NCBI GenBank assembly: GCA_017437745.1 | Contig: JAFRYI010000010.1 | Location: 1-64,000, forward strand | Origin: Bacillota bacterium | GTDB taxonomy: Bacteria > Bacillota > Clostridia > Peptostreptococcales > Anaerovoracaceae | DNA length: 64,000 nt | Direction of reading: 5' to 3' | Part shown: positions 25,712 through 36,290 of the stretch, piece by piece | Position numbering within the stretch: the first letter of the stretch is position 1 | Layout: each line of letters opens with the position of its first letter | The notes under the pieces: model-generated | The model's database searches: none | What the model was told of the DNA's origin: nothing | What the model saw: the letters and a program-made list of their open reading frames with translations, nothing else | Position numbers and translations under genes: made by a program

Positions 25712-28282
25712 TCAAAGCGTTATCATAAGGCGCCCGCCGGCCATGTCGCTCATGGCCTTGCAGTCCGCGCAGGATACGTCGTAAACATGCACTATGTCCG
25801 AAAGCTCTTCGCCGCCTTCGAACTCGCTGACCTTGTCCGGGAAAGCCTTAAGCATCTCCGGCGAATACTTTAGAGTCTTTTCGTTGTTGAATACCGCGGT
25901 GTACAGTATCTCCGCCTCCACAAGGTCCTGGAATATGTGGCTGCCGTAGGACAGTTCCGGGTTGTAGCCGGCCTTGGTCTCTTCCGTCTCGCAGATTATC
26001 TCGAACGCGCTTATGTCCGAGAACGCAGTAGGAACACCAAGTTCCGGAGAAGACGTCCCCACGCGGCCGGGAACTATGAGCATCATGTGCCTTCCGGCGT
26101 CGCGGTAATACCAGTTGATGCGGCCGATAAGGCTTGCGACTCCCGGCTTGTTCTTAAACGGCATGTTGTAGTAATTGACCGGGTCCACATATACTATGGT
26201 GTCCAGTTTCGAGGTCCTGGACATGCCCATCGAAGCGCCTCTGCTGCTTAGGAATACGCGCTCGGCAGGGATGTCCTCCGGGATGACGGTGGCCGCCCCG
26301 CTCTTCTGCAGCTGCAGCGGACGGCACTGCAGAAGGTCTATCGAGTATTCTCCGTCCTCGGAGATGTTAATGGTAAACTCCGTGTCCACAGGGTAGTCGT
26401 ATTCGTCCTGTATGCATCGCAGCATGCGGCGCATCTGCCCCATCAGCTGCTCGTTCTCTACCAGTCCCTTGCAGGATATGAACCTTACCGGCTGCCAGCG
26501 GCCAAGCTCCTGCAGCCTGTCCTCGGCCTCGTAATCGTGCTCCAGCAGAACTTTGCCCAGATATCCGGGTATCACCGGCTCTATCTGATAAAACGGTATC
26601 TTCTCCAGCGAACGCGAAGCCATGTTGATGACTTCCGCCTTGCCCTGTGAGAACTTATGCTTATCCGCGGAAGTGGAATATGACGTCTTCTCCGGCTTAT
26701 CCAGGTTGACCACACGGGGATAAGAGCCTTCCGTCCTGTCGACTGCGGATGTTCCCAGACCCATGACCAGCCTCAGCATTCCCGCAGCCGGATCGATGTC
26801 CTGCATTATCTTGTACGGGCTGTACGAGTACCCGACGCCTGCCGCGCAGGGCATGTAATACTGACCGTAATAGGATCCGGAGACCCTCTGTATCAGGAGC
26901 GCCATCTGCTCGTCGCGCTTGTCCAGGCCGCGCCTTTTGCGGTAGTCCAGAGCCGACAGTCCCATGGAACTTGCGTATACCGTTTTTATAGCTTTTTCGA
27001 ACTCATCCAGCCTTTCCTCCAGACTCCCTCTGTTTGCGCAGAACACGGACTCGTACTTGCCCGCGAACGCGTTGCCGAAGCCGTCCTCAAGTATGCTGCT
27101 GGATCTTATGATGTACGGATCCTGCCCGTAGTACTCTATGATCCTTATGAACTGCCGGCGCATCTCCTCGGAGAAACTGCCTTTTTTGATCTTGTCGGAA
27201 AACTCCCCCGCCAGAGCAAAGTAGCCCGCGTCTGTACGCTGCTTTATGCGCAGATCCCACAGGCCGTTGTCGACTATGTACGTGTAGTAGAGGTCGGAGC
27301 CCACGTAGAAGGAATCGTGCGGTTCCAGAACGTCGCTTATATCCGGTTCGTTGTTGCGTATTATCGCTCTGGCCAGAAGCATTCCGCACGCCTTGCCGCC
27401 TATCATGCCGGTGCCTATCATGTGATCGCGCACGGCAAAGTAATCGGCCGGTGTAAAGTGTTTCTTCACCATCTGACGCATCTTGTCGTCGCGGGTCATC
27501 ATTATGTCGCACATCCTGGCGCAGTCGTCCGCAATGTCGGCGCCGCTCTCGTTCAGCAGCTTTACTCGGTTAAAGAACCTGTCCCAGGAGTCGGAGTACT
27601 GCTCCTCCGCCGAGCGCTGAGCAAGCCCAAGCGCCTGGTAGAACCTGCTGGACTGCACACCGTCGAGAATGGGCCTGAAGCTGCCGCATCCGGGATCGTA
27701 GATGTGCGGAAGGAACATCGTCTCCGAATTGCGGTTCCAGACTTTCTCGGGACGTACGTATATGTTCCTGTTGTCCGAATAGACGTCTATGAACAGCTGC
27801 GTGGTATCCAGGATCTTGTTTACCGCCTGCACGGAGTGCTTGCCGCGTATGATCGGGAAGAACGCTACAGTATCCAGTATGAAAAGGAAGGGACAAGTGA
27901 CCTTGAAGAAGTTGCCCATCATCAGATCCGTAGCCCACGCCGCCTGCAGCTCGGAAAGGCAGTCGAAGACGTAGAACGCGTCGAAACCTTCTTTTTCTAT
28001 GATGTTATGGATGTCCACGGTAAATGTCTCGAACCTGTGGGAAAGCGGCACCTCCACGGTCTTTACCTCCGGACGGTCCTTTATAAGAGGTTCGTGACTG
28101 GCGAACCTGAAATAGATGATGTTGCGCTTATCCTTTATCGCCTGTTCCACGTAGGGTTCCATGAACAGCCGGAACTGATCGAGGTCCGACACGCGGAACA
28201 CGACGTTGTCGCCAAGCCTTATATTGTCGAAGGCGCGGTCCATCTCCGGAATTCCGCTTTTTACTCTTTCGAACGCCGCCAT
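25712..28282 (-). CDS. PEP/pyruvate-binding (PPDK-like ATP-grasp) protein with RecA/KaiC-like N-terminal domain
   Basis: 856 residues from ATG 28282, which follows GGAGG; an upstream TTG at 28300 lies beside the terminator tail and is rejected. Residues 1-240 resemble a KaiC/RecA-type domain (SGIPEMDRAFDNIRLGDNVVF) but with no Walker A. Residues about 310-700 are the PEP synthase/pyruvate phosphate dikinase nucleotide-binding domain, with IRSSSILEDGFGNAFAGKYES (first part residues 410-430) and RDEQMALLIQRVSGSYYGQY. I see no swivelling domain with the TSHAAI-type phospho-His and no PEP-binding barrel, so it is unlikely to be a complete PEP synthase. First gene of the GOGAT/GS/ANTAR operon; a sensor of ATP or carbon status is a reasonable guess, not a fact. 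Confidence 0.75.
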   Translation of the reverse strand: MAAFERVKSGIPEMDRAFDNIRLGDNVVFRVSDLDQFRLFMEPYVEQAIKDKRNIIYFRFASHEPLIKDRPEVKTVEVPLSHRFETFTVDIHNIIEKEGFDAFYVFDCLSELQAAWATDLMMGNFFKVTCPFLFILDTVAFFPIIRGKHSVQAVNKILDTTQLFIDVYSDNRNIYVRPEKVWNRNSETMFLPHIYDPGCGSFRPILDGVQSSRFYQALGLAQRSAEEQYSDSWDRFFNRVKLLNESGADIADDCARMCDIMMTRDDKMRQMVKKHFTPADYFAVRDHMIGTGMIGGKACGMLLARAIIRNNEPDISDVLEPHDSFYVGSDLYYTYIVDNGLWDLRIKQRTDAGYFALAGEFSDKIKKGSFSEEMRRQFIRIIEYYGQDPYIIRSSSILEDGFGNAFAGKYESVFCANRGSLEERLDEFEKAIKTVYASSMGLSALDYRKRRGLDKRDEQMALLIQRVSGSYYGQYYMPCAAGVGYSYSPYKIMQDIDPAAGMLRLVMGLGTSAVDRTEGSYPRVVNLDKPEKTSYSTSADKHKFSQGKAEVINMASRSLEKIPFYQIEPVIPGYLGKVLLEHDYEAEDRLQELGRWQPVRFISCKGLVENEQLMGQMRRMLRCIQDEYDYPVDTEFTINISEDGEYSIDLLQCRPLQLQKSGAATVIPEDIPAERVFLSSRGASMGMSRTSKLDTIVYVDPVNYYNMPFKNKPGVASLIGRINWYYRDAGRHMMLIVPGRVGTSSPELGVPTAFSDISAFEIICETEETKAGYNPELSYGSHIFQDLVEAEILYTAVFNNEKTLKYSPEMLKAFPDKVSEFEGGEELSDIVHVYDVSCADCKAMSDMAGGRLMITL

Positions 28283-28296
28283 GAATGCCTCCAAAA

Positions 28297-28339
28297 ACAA
28301 AAAACGCGCTTCATCAAAAAGATGAAACGCCTTTGCTTC
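28297..28339 (-). promoter_or_regulatory. Hexaloop hairpin overlapping a terminator: predicted ANTAR-controlled leader of the GOGAT/GS operon
   Basis: On the minus strand GAAGC, loop AAAGGC, GTTTC (28339 to 28324). The alternative fold pairs GCGTTTCATC (28330-28321) with GATGAAGCGC (28315-28306), followed by G and TTTTTT. The terminator ends 15 bases before the ATG. The operon encodes the ANTAR protein at its far end, which gives a possible feedback loop. Confidence 0.68.
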
Positions 28340-28362
28340 AACAGTTCTTAATTTATATACGT

Positions 28363-28391
28363 AAAATACACCCTGCCCGTATCGTTGTCAA
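28363..28391 (-). promoter_or_regulatory. Promoter of the GOGAT/GS/ANTAR operon
   Basis: On the minus strand TTGACA (28386-28391), 17 bases, TATTTT (28363-28368). Start of transcription near 28356, just before the hexaloop leader. Confidence 0.7.
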
Positions 28392-28446
28392 GCATTTGAA
28401 CGCCAATAATTTGTTCCTCTGTAATAAGAGGTTTTGAAAAAACTTG

Positions 28447-28474
28447 TTGACACCACTGAAAATCCGAGTATAAT
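28447..28474 (+). promoter_or_regulatory. Consensus promoter of the glnN operon
   Basis: TTGACA (28447-28452), 16 bases, TATAAT (28469-28474): both hexamers perfect. Start expected near 28481. Confidence 0.8.
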
Positions 28475-28481
28475 GCAGTGC

Positions 28482-28535
28482 ATAAAGGCAACGGCGTCTA
28501 TAAGTCAGCGGACTTGTAGGCGCCTTTTATCTTTT
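28482..28535 (+). promoter_or_regulatory. First hexaloop hairpin/terminator switch in the glnN leader
   Basis: ATAAAGGC (28482-28489, one A-A mismatch), loop AACGGC (A at 1, G at 4), GTCTAT (28496-28501). The alternative terminator is a fully paired 14-base stem (28493-28506 with 28511-28524) with loop AGCG and tail TTTTATCTTTT. The two share bases, as in ANTAR-controlled leaders. Confidence 0.7.
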
Positions 28536-28563
28536 GATGAAGACTGCAGAATTGAATACGAGA

Positions 28564-28616
28564 AAAAGGCAAAGGCGTCTTTTGTGTTCACACGAAAGGA
28601 GTCTCTGCCTTTATTC
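28564..28616 (+). promoter_or_regulatory. Second hexaloop hairpin/terminator switch in the glnN leader
   Basis: AAAAGGC (28564-28570), loop AAAGGC, GTCTTTT (28577-28583). The alternative fold pairs AAAGGC with GCCTTT (28607-28612) and TCTTTTGTG with CACGAAAGG around loop TTCA; the tail ATTCATTTATT is only moderately T-rich. It stands 28 bases upstream of the glnN ribosome site region. Confidence 0.6.
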
Positions 28617-28651
28617 ATTTATTCCGGAAGTAAAAGAAAAGGAGAAAAGAA

Positions 28652-30748
<2,097 letters not shown>

Positions 30749-30769
30749 AGGTTAAAAAGGTATTTACAT

Positions 30770-32494
30770 ATGTCAGTTGAATTCTGGTTTTTGATAGGCG
30801 CCGCACTAGTCTTCTGGATGCAGGCCGGGTTCGCGATGGTGGAGACAGGATTCACCCGCGCGAAGAACGCCGGAAACATCATAATGAAGAACCTGATGGA
30901 CTTCTGCATAGGCACCGTAGTTTTCTCTTTGCTCGGATATTCCCTGATGATGGGCGAGGACGCGTTCTTCGGCCTGATCGGAAAGCCCAACCTGGAGCTG
31001 TTCACACACTTTAAGGAGTTCATAGCCTCCCCGGCGGACGGCTTTACGGACGCGAGCTACTTCGTGTTCAACCTTGTGTTCTGCGCCACCACGGCAACGA
31101 TAGTATCCGGCGCCATGGCCGAGAGGACCAAGTTCTCGGCGTACTGCGTGTACTCGGGCGTAATAAGCCTTGTGATCTATCCCATAGAAGCTCACTGGAT
31201 CTGGGGCGGTGGCTGGCTCTCCGGCCTCGGTTTCCACGACTACGCGGGCTCCTGCGCCATACACATGGTAGGCGGCATAGCCGCGCTGATAGGGGCCATC
31301 CTTCTTGGACCGCGCATCGGCAAATATGTTACAGATAAAAACGGCAAGGTGACCAAGGTGAACGCCATTCCCGGCCACTCAATTCCGCTGGGCGCGCTGG
31401 GCGTATTCATTCTCTGGCTCGGCTGGTACGGTTTCAACGGCGCGGCGGCAACATCGGTGTCGGAACTCTCTTCGATATTCCTGACCACCACCATAGCACC
31501 TTCCGTTGCGACATGCACGACAATGATCTACACCTGGATAAAGAACGGCAAGCCGGACGTCTCCATGTGCCTGAACGCCTCCCTTGCTGGTCTCGTGGGA
31601 GTTACCGCAGGCTGCGACGCGTTTGATGCTTTAGGCGCCGCGATAGTAGGAGTGGTCTCCGGAATACTTGTCGTGATCGTTGTAGAGGCACTGGACCTTA
31701 AGCTCCATGTGGACGATCCGGTAGGCGCCGTAGGCGTGCACTGCGCGAACGGCATCTGGGGGACCATAGCCGTTGGACTTCTGGCCAACCCGGACGCTCC
31801 GGCAGGCCTTGATGGACTGTTCTACACAGGAAGCTTCAGGCAGCTCGGTCTGCAGGTCCTGGGATTCTTAGCTGTGGCAGCCTGGGCGGCCGTCACCATG
31901 ACGGTGTTCTTCAAGATTCTTAAAAAGGCGGACTTCCTGCGGGCAAAGCCTGCGGACGAACTATCCGGCCTGGACGTAAGCGAGCACGGACTTCCGAGCG
32001 CGTACGCGGACTTCATGCCTTCGGTGGATAAATACGCCGAATTCGGCACGGGCGATCAGATAGTTGCCGTCACGGGGACGACTCCTGTAGCGGAGGCGGT
32101 ACCCGTAAAGCGCGAAGCTGCATTCAGATCCGACGGTCACAAGTTCACGAAGGTAGAGATAGTCTTTAAAGAAGAAAAACTCTACGCCCTTAAGGATGCC
32201 ATGAGCAAGCTCGGCATCACCGGCATGACGGTATCCCACGTTATGGGCTACGGCATGCAGAAAGGCCACACCGAATACTACAGAGGCGTCGCGGTGGAGA
32301 CGGATCTGCGGCCCAAGGTACAGGTGGACATAGTCGTATCCAAGATACCTGTGCGCGACGTCATAGAGACCGCCAAGAAGGTCCTCTATACAGGCCACAT
32401 AGGCGACGGTAAGATATTCGTTTACGATGTGGAGAACGTCGTAAAGGTACGCACCGGAGAGGAAGGCTACGATGCTCTTCAGGACGTTGAATGA
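30770..32494 (+). CDS. amt: Ammonium transporter fused to a C-terminal PII (GlnK) domain
   Basis: 574 residues. Residues 1-about 410 are an Amt channel with 11 membrane helices; marks include GFAMVETGFTRAKNAGNI, the ETGF/W-rich vestibule segment EAHWIWGGGWL, and the pore histidines in DDPVGAVGVHCANGIWG. After a linker, residues about 450-574 form a PII domain: FTKVEIVFKEEKLYALKDAM, T-loop YGMQKGHTEYYRGV with the Tyr normally uridylylated, and B-loop YTGHIGDGKIFV. PII would block or open its own channel according to ATP and 2-oxoglutarate. It starts 21 bases after glnN, and purF begins inside its last 23 bases. Confidence 0.96.
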   Translation: MSVEFWFLIGAALVFWMQAGFAMVETGFTRAKNAGNIIMKNLMDFCIGTVVFSLLGYSLMMGEDAFFGLIGKPNLELFTHFKEFIASPADGFTDASYFVFNLVFCATTATIVSGAMAERTKFSAYCVYSGVISLVIYPIEAHWIWGGGWLSGLGFHDYAGSCAIHMVGGIAALIGAILLGPRIGKYVTDKNGKVTKVNAIPGHSIPLGALGVFILWLGWYGFNGAAATSVSELSSIFLTTTIAPSVATCTTMIYTWIKNGKPDVSMCLNASLAGLVGVTAGCDAFDALGAAIVGVVSGILVVIVVEALDLKLHVDDPVGAVGVHCANGIWGTIAVGLLANPDAPAGLDGLFYTGSFRQLGLQVLGFLAVAAWAAVTMTVFFKILKKADFLRAKPADELSGLDVSEHGLPSAYADFMPSVDKYAEFGTGDQIVAVTGTTPVAEAVPVKREAAFRSDGHKFTKVEIVFKEEKLYALKDAMSKLGITGMTVSHVMGYGMQKGHTEYYRGVAVETDLRPKVQVDIVVSKIPVRDVIETAKKVLYTGHIGDGKIFVYDVENVVKVRTGEEGYDALQDVE

Positions 32495-33917
32495 CAGACA
32501 CTTAAGCGAAGAATGCGGGGTGTTCGGGATATGGTCCCGGACACCCTTCGACCTTGCGAACGTAGTTTACTACGGACTGTACGCCCTCCAGCACAGAGGC
32601 CAGGAGAGCGCGGGGATAGTGGTCAACGACGACGGCACCTTCCGAGCCTGCAGAGAGCTTGGGCTTGTAAGCGAGGTGTTCTCGCACGAAAAACTGGAGG
32701 CCCTTGGGGCCGGCGGAATAGCGGTCGGGCACGTGCGCTACGCCACCACCGGAGACGACAGCAGACGCAACATCCAGCCGCTGCTGATAAATCACCGCAA
32801 AGGAAGGATGGCTCTGGCGCACAACGGAAACCTCACCAATTCGTCCGCGCTCAGAAAGACTCTGGAGGATAAAGGCTCGATATTCCATACCACCACAGAT
32901 TCCGAAGTCATAGCGTACATCATCGTGCAGGAACGGCTTAGGCAAAGCAGCATAGAGCAGGCTGTGGCCTCCGCGATGGACATTCTCGAAGGCGCCTATT
33001 CTCTGGTCATCTCCTCACCCAGCAAGCTCATAGGGGCCCGCGATCCTTACGGATTCAGGCCGCTCTGCATGGGACGCCGTCCGGACGGAAGCATCATCCT
33101 TGCGTCCGAAACATGCGCCCTGGATGCCACGGGCGCGGAATTCATAAGAGACATAGAACCCGGAGAAGTGGTGACCATAAGCAGCCAAGGCATCAGCTCC
33201 GATAAGAGCCGGTGCGGCAAATGTCCCAAGCGCCTGTGCGTCTTCGAGTACATATATTTTGCCAGACCGGATTCCGTAATAGACGGGAGGAGCGTCTGCC
33301 TTGCGCGCCAGCAGGCGGGAGCATTCCTTGCGCAGGAGCATCCGGTAGAGGCAGACGTGGTCATAGGAGTCCCGGATTCCGGACTCGACGCCGCGATAGG
33401 ATATTCCAGCGCCTCCGGCATCCCCTACGCAATTGGTTTTACGAAGAATAAATACATAGGGCGGACCTTCATCGCTCCGTCGCAGGACATGAGAGAAGCC
33501 GGCGTGGACATCAAGCTCAACCCGATAAAAGCCATCGTTGAAGGCAAGCGTGTGGTCCTGATAGACGACTCCATAGTCCGCGGAACGACCTGCCGCAGGA
33601 CCATAGAAACGCTCAGAAGAGCCGGCGCCGCAGAGATCCACATGCGGGTAAGCGCGCCGCCGTTCATCTCTCCCTGTTATTACGGCACGGACATAGACAG
33701 CGACGAAGGCCTTATAGCAAACCACCACACCACGGATGAGATCGCGAAGATCATAGGCGCGGACTCGCTCGGATACCTCAGCCTTCAGCACGCCATGCAG
33801 ATGTCTGGCAGCTCCGGGACCGTTTGCACAGCCTGCTTCAGCGGGGAATACCCGACAGCCGTTCCGGACTCATCCGCTAAAGACCGTTTCGAAAAGAAGA
33901 TACACTCAGAGGACTGA
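32472..33917 (+). CDS. purF: Amidophosphoribosyltransferase
   Basis: 481 residues. First step of purine synthesis: PRPP plus glutamine gives phosphoribosylamine. The class II glutaminase nucleophile is Cys15 in SEECGVFGIW after a 14-residue propeptide, as in Bacillus-type PurF. HNGNLTN marks the oxyanion region, and the PRPP loop is VVLIDDSIVRGTTCRRT near residue 358. Iron-sulfur cluster cysteines are indicated by CGKCPKRLCVFEY and the C-terminal CYYGTDIDS and CTACFSGEYP. The start overlaps the end of amt by 23 bases, so ammonium uptake and this amidotransferase are translated together. Confidence 0.96.
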   Translation: MLFRTLNDRHLSEECGVFGIWSRTPFDLANVVYYGLYALQHRGQESAGIVVNDDGTFRACRELGLVSEVFSHEKLEALGAGGIAVGHVRYATTGDDSRRNIQPLLINHRKGRMALAHNGNLTNSSALRKTLEDKGSIFHTTTDSEVIAYIIVQERLRQSSIEQAVASAMDILEGAYSLVISSPSKLIGARDPYGFRPLCMGRRPDGSIILASETCALDATGAEFIRDIEPGEVVTISSQGISSDKSRCGKCPKRLCVFEYIYFARPDSVIDGRSVCLARQQAGAFLAQEHPVEADVVIGVPDSGLDAAIGYSSASGIPYAIGFTKNKYIGRTFIAPSQDMREAGVDIKLNPIKAIVEGKRVVLIDDSIVRGTTCRRTIETLRRAGAAEIHMRVSAPPFISPCYYGTDIDSDEGLIANHHTTDEIAKIIGADSLGYLSLQHAMQMSGSSGTVCTACFSGEYPTAVPDSSAKDRFEKKIHSED

Positions 33918-33918
33918 A

Positions 33919-35502
33919 ATGTGTTCGATAATAACTTACTGCAGGGCGGACGCGCCGCCTGAAAAGATACAGGAGAGCCTGGACCGCACTGCTTCCAGAG
34001 GTCCCGACGGAAGCCGGGTGATCGATACCGGCAAAGGCCTGATGGGTTTCCGCAGACTGTCGATAATGGGGCTAACACCCTCCGGAATGCAGCCTTTCGA
34101 GCTGGACGGAAGCTACGTGGTCTGCAACGGCGAGCTCTATGGTTTCGAGGCGCAGCGGGAAGCTCTCAGACAGACGGGCTATACCTTCAGAAGCGACAGC
34201 GACTGCGAGATAATCCTGCCCCTGTTCCGGGAGTACGGCACGGACATGTTCGCGATGCTGGACGCGGAATTCGCCTGCGTCATATACGACGGGGAAAGCG
34301 GAACGTTCATAGCCGCGCGCGACCCCATAGGCATACGCCCCCTCTACTACGGGTACGATGAAAGCGGAGCAGTCATCTTCGCCAGCGAAGCGAAAAACCT
34401 TGTCGGGCTTACGGAAAGGATAATGCCCTTCCCTCCCGGACACTACTGGAAAGACGGCAGCTTCTACCGCTACGCGGACATGACGCGGGTAGACGAGGTC
34501 TGCCGTGACGATCTTGAGACCGCATGCAAAAACATACGCGAAAAGCTGATCTGCGGAGTAAAGAAACGTCTGGTCTCGGACGCAAAGGTAGGCTTCCTGC
34601 TCTCCGGCGGTCTGGATTCCTCCCTGGTCTGCGCCATAGCGGCAAAGGAAAGCGCGGAGCCCATAAAGACCTTTGCCATAGGCATGAGCGGGGACGCCAT
34701 AGATCTTAAATACGCAAAGCAGGTCGCGGACTTCATAGGCGCCGACCACACGGAAGTGTACATGACGCCGGAGGAAGTCATCGGTACGCTGGAAGAACTG
34801 ATAGCGCTTCTGGGCACTTACGATATCACTACCATACGAGCCAGCATGGGCATGTATCTTGTGTGCAAGGCCGTACACGAGCTAAGCGACATCAGGGTGA
34901 TACTTACCGGGGAGATCTCCGACGAACTCTTCGGATATAAATACACGGACTTCGCGCCGTCGGCAGAGGCGTTCCAGAAAGAAGCCGAAAAGCGCATCCG
35001 GGAGATACACATGTACGACGTGCTCCGCGCGGACCGCTGCATCTCGGTCAACTCGCTGGAGGCTCGAGTGCCCTTCGGAGACCTGGACTTCGTAAACTAC
35101 GTTATGAGCCTGGATCCTGAGATGAAGATGAACAGGTATAACAAGGGAAAATACCTGCTGCGCCACGCGTTCGAGGACCTGGGTTACCTTCCTGACAACA
35201 TCCTGTGGCGCGAAAAAGCAGCTTTCTCCGACGCCGTGGGACACTCCATGGTGGACTATCTGAAGGAATACGCGGAGACGAAATATACGGACGAAGAATT
35301 CCATGCGCTTTGCGGCAGGTACAGCCACGCAAAGCCTTTCACAAAAGAATCTCTGCTCTACCGGGAGATATTCGAAAAGTACTACCCCGGCCAGGCGGAG
35401 ATGATAGCAGGCTTCTGGATGCCCAACAAGGCTTGGAAGGGATGCGACGTAGACGATCCCTCCGCCAGAGTGCTTTCGAACTACGGGGAGAGCGGAAAAT
35501 GA
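33919..35502 (+). CDS. asnB: Asparagine synthase (glutamine-hydrolysing)
   Basis: 527 residues. The class II glutaminase nucleophile is Cys2 in MCSIITYCRA, with RGPDGSR, FRRLSIMGL and CNGELYGF in the glutaminase domain. The synthetase domain has the PP-loop VGFLLSGGLDSSLVCA near residue 228 and LTGEISDELFGYKY near 330. It amidates aspartate with ATP and glutamine. The ATG begins one base after the purF stop and the TGA overlaps the dapF ATG. Cys2 directly after the initiator Met is what the mechanism needs. Confidence 0.96.
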   Translation: MCSIITYCRADAPPEKIQESLDRTASRGPDGSRVIDTGKGLMGFRRLSIMGLTPSGMQPFELDGSYVVCNGELYGFEAQREALRQTGYTFRSDSDCEIILPLFREYGTDMFAMLDAEFACVIYDGESGTFIAARDPIGIRPLYYGYDESGAVIFASEAKNLVGLTERIMPFPPGHYWKDGSFYRYADMTRVDEVCRDDLETACKNIREKLICGVKKRLVSDAKVGFLLSGGLDSSLVCAIAAKESAEPIKTFAIGMSGDAIDLKYAKQVADFIGADHTEVYMTPEEVIGTLEELIALLGTYDITTIRASMGMYLVCKAVHELSDIRVILTGEISDELFGYKYTDFAPSAEAFQKEAEKRIREIHMYDVLRADRCISVNSLEARVPFGDLDFVNYVMSLDPEMKMNRYNKGKYLLRHAFEDLGYLPDNILWREKAAFSDAVGHSMVDYLKEYAETKYTDEEFHALCGRYSHAKPFTKESLLYREIFEKYYPGQAEMIAGFWMPNKAWKGCDVDDPSARVLSNYGESGK

Positions 35503-36290
35503 GATTCACTAAGATGCAGGGCCTCGGAAACGACTACTTGTATGTTTACGGAGATGTACCTCAGAACATAGCGGAGCTGTCGAGGAAGCTGTCCGACAGG
35601 CATTTCGGAGCGGGATCCGACGGGATGATATACATCTCCCCTTCCGACACGGCGGACTTTAAGATGCGTATCTTCAACGCGGACGGAAGCGAAGCCATGA
35701 TGTGCGGCAACGGCATACGCTGCGTGGGAAAGTACGTCTATGATAAGGGCTACACAGATAAGACCCGGCTGACCATTGAAACGCTGTCCGGGATCAAGAC
35801 TCTGGAGCTGAACATACGCTGCGGCAGGGTAAGGTCCGTTTCCGTAGACATGGGGCGGGCAGTGGTCCAAGATGACATGGAGCTTCCCGCGGGAAAGCAG
35901 ACCGTTATCTGCACTCCGGTAAGCGTCGGAAATCCCCACGCGGTGATCTTTATCTCCGACATGGAAAAGGCCCCGGTGGCTTTGCTCGGCCCTCAGATAG
36001 AGAAACACAGTGCCTTCCCGGGCGGCGTCAACGTGGAATTCATACAGGTGATCTCGGAACATAAGCTCCGCATGCGCGTCTGGGAGCGAGGAAGCGGCAT
36101 AACAATGGCCTGCGGCACAGGTGCCTGCGCGTCGGCTGCCGCGGCGGTCAGAAAAGGCTTCTGCAACTGCGGCAGCCCGATAACCGTTGTGCTGGACGGA
36201 GGAGAGCTCAGAATAACCGTAAGCCCGGATAACGACATTACTATGAGCGGCCCCGCGGAGTTCGTTTATGAAGGAGAGGTGGCGTCATGA
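35499..36290 (+). CDS. dapF: Diaminopimelate epimerase
   Basis: 263 residues. Converts LL- to meso-diaminopimelate for peptidoglycan and lysine. Both catalytic cysteines are present: NADGSEAMMCGNGIRC near residue 69 and TMACGTGACASAAAAV near 206, and the start FTKMQGLGNDYLYVY is canonical. The ATG at 35499 overlaps the asnB stop (ATGA); upstream in-frame codons lie inside asnB. Placed before dapL, so the last two specific steps of the DapL pathway lie together in this nitrogen operon. Confidence 0.95.
   Translation: MRFTKMQGLGNDYLYVYGDVPQNIAELSRKLSDRHFGAGSDGMIYISPSDTADFKMRIFNADGSEAMMCGNGIRCVGKYVYDKGYTDKTRLTIETLSGIKTLELNIRCGRVRSVSVDMGRAVVQDDMELPAGKQTVICTPVSVGNPHAVIFISDMEKAPVALLGPQIEKHSAFPGGVNVEFIQVISEHKLRMRVWERGSGITMACGTGACASAAAAVRKGFCNCGSPITVVLDGGELRITVSPDNDITMSGPAEFVYEGEVAS

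Noticed and set aside
28283-28300. Upstream TTG start for the PEP-binding protein
   Set aside because: It overlaps the terminator tail of the leader and would remove the GGAGG site in front of ATG 28282.
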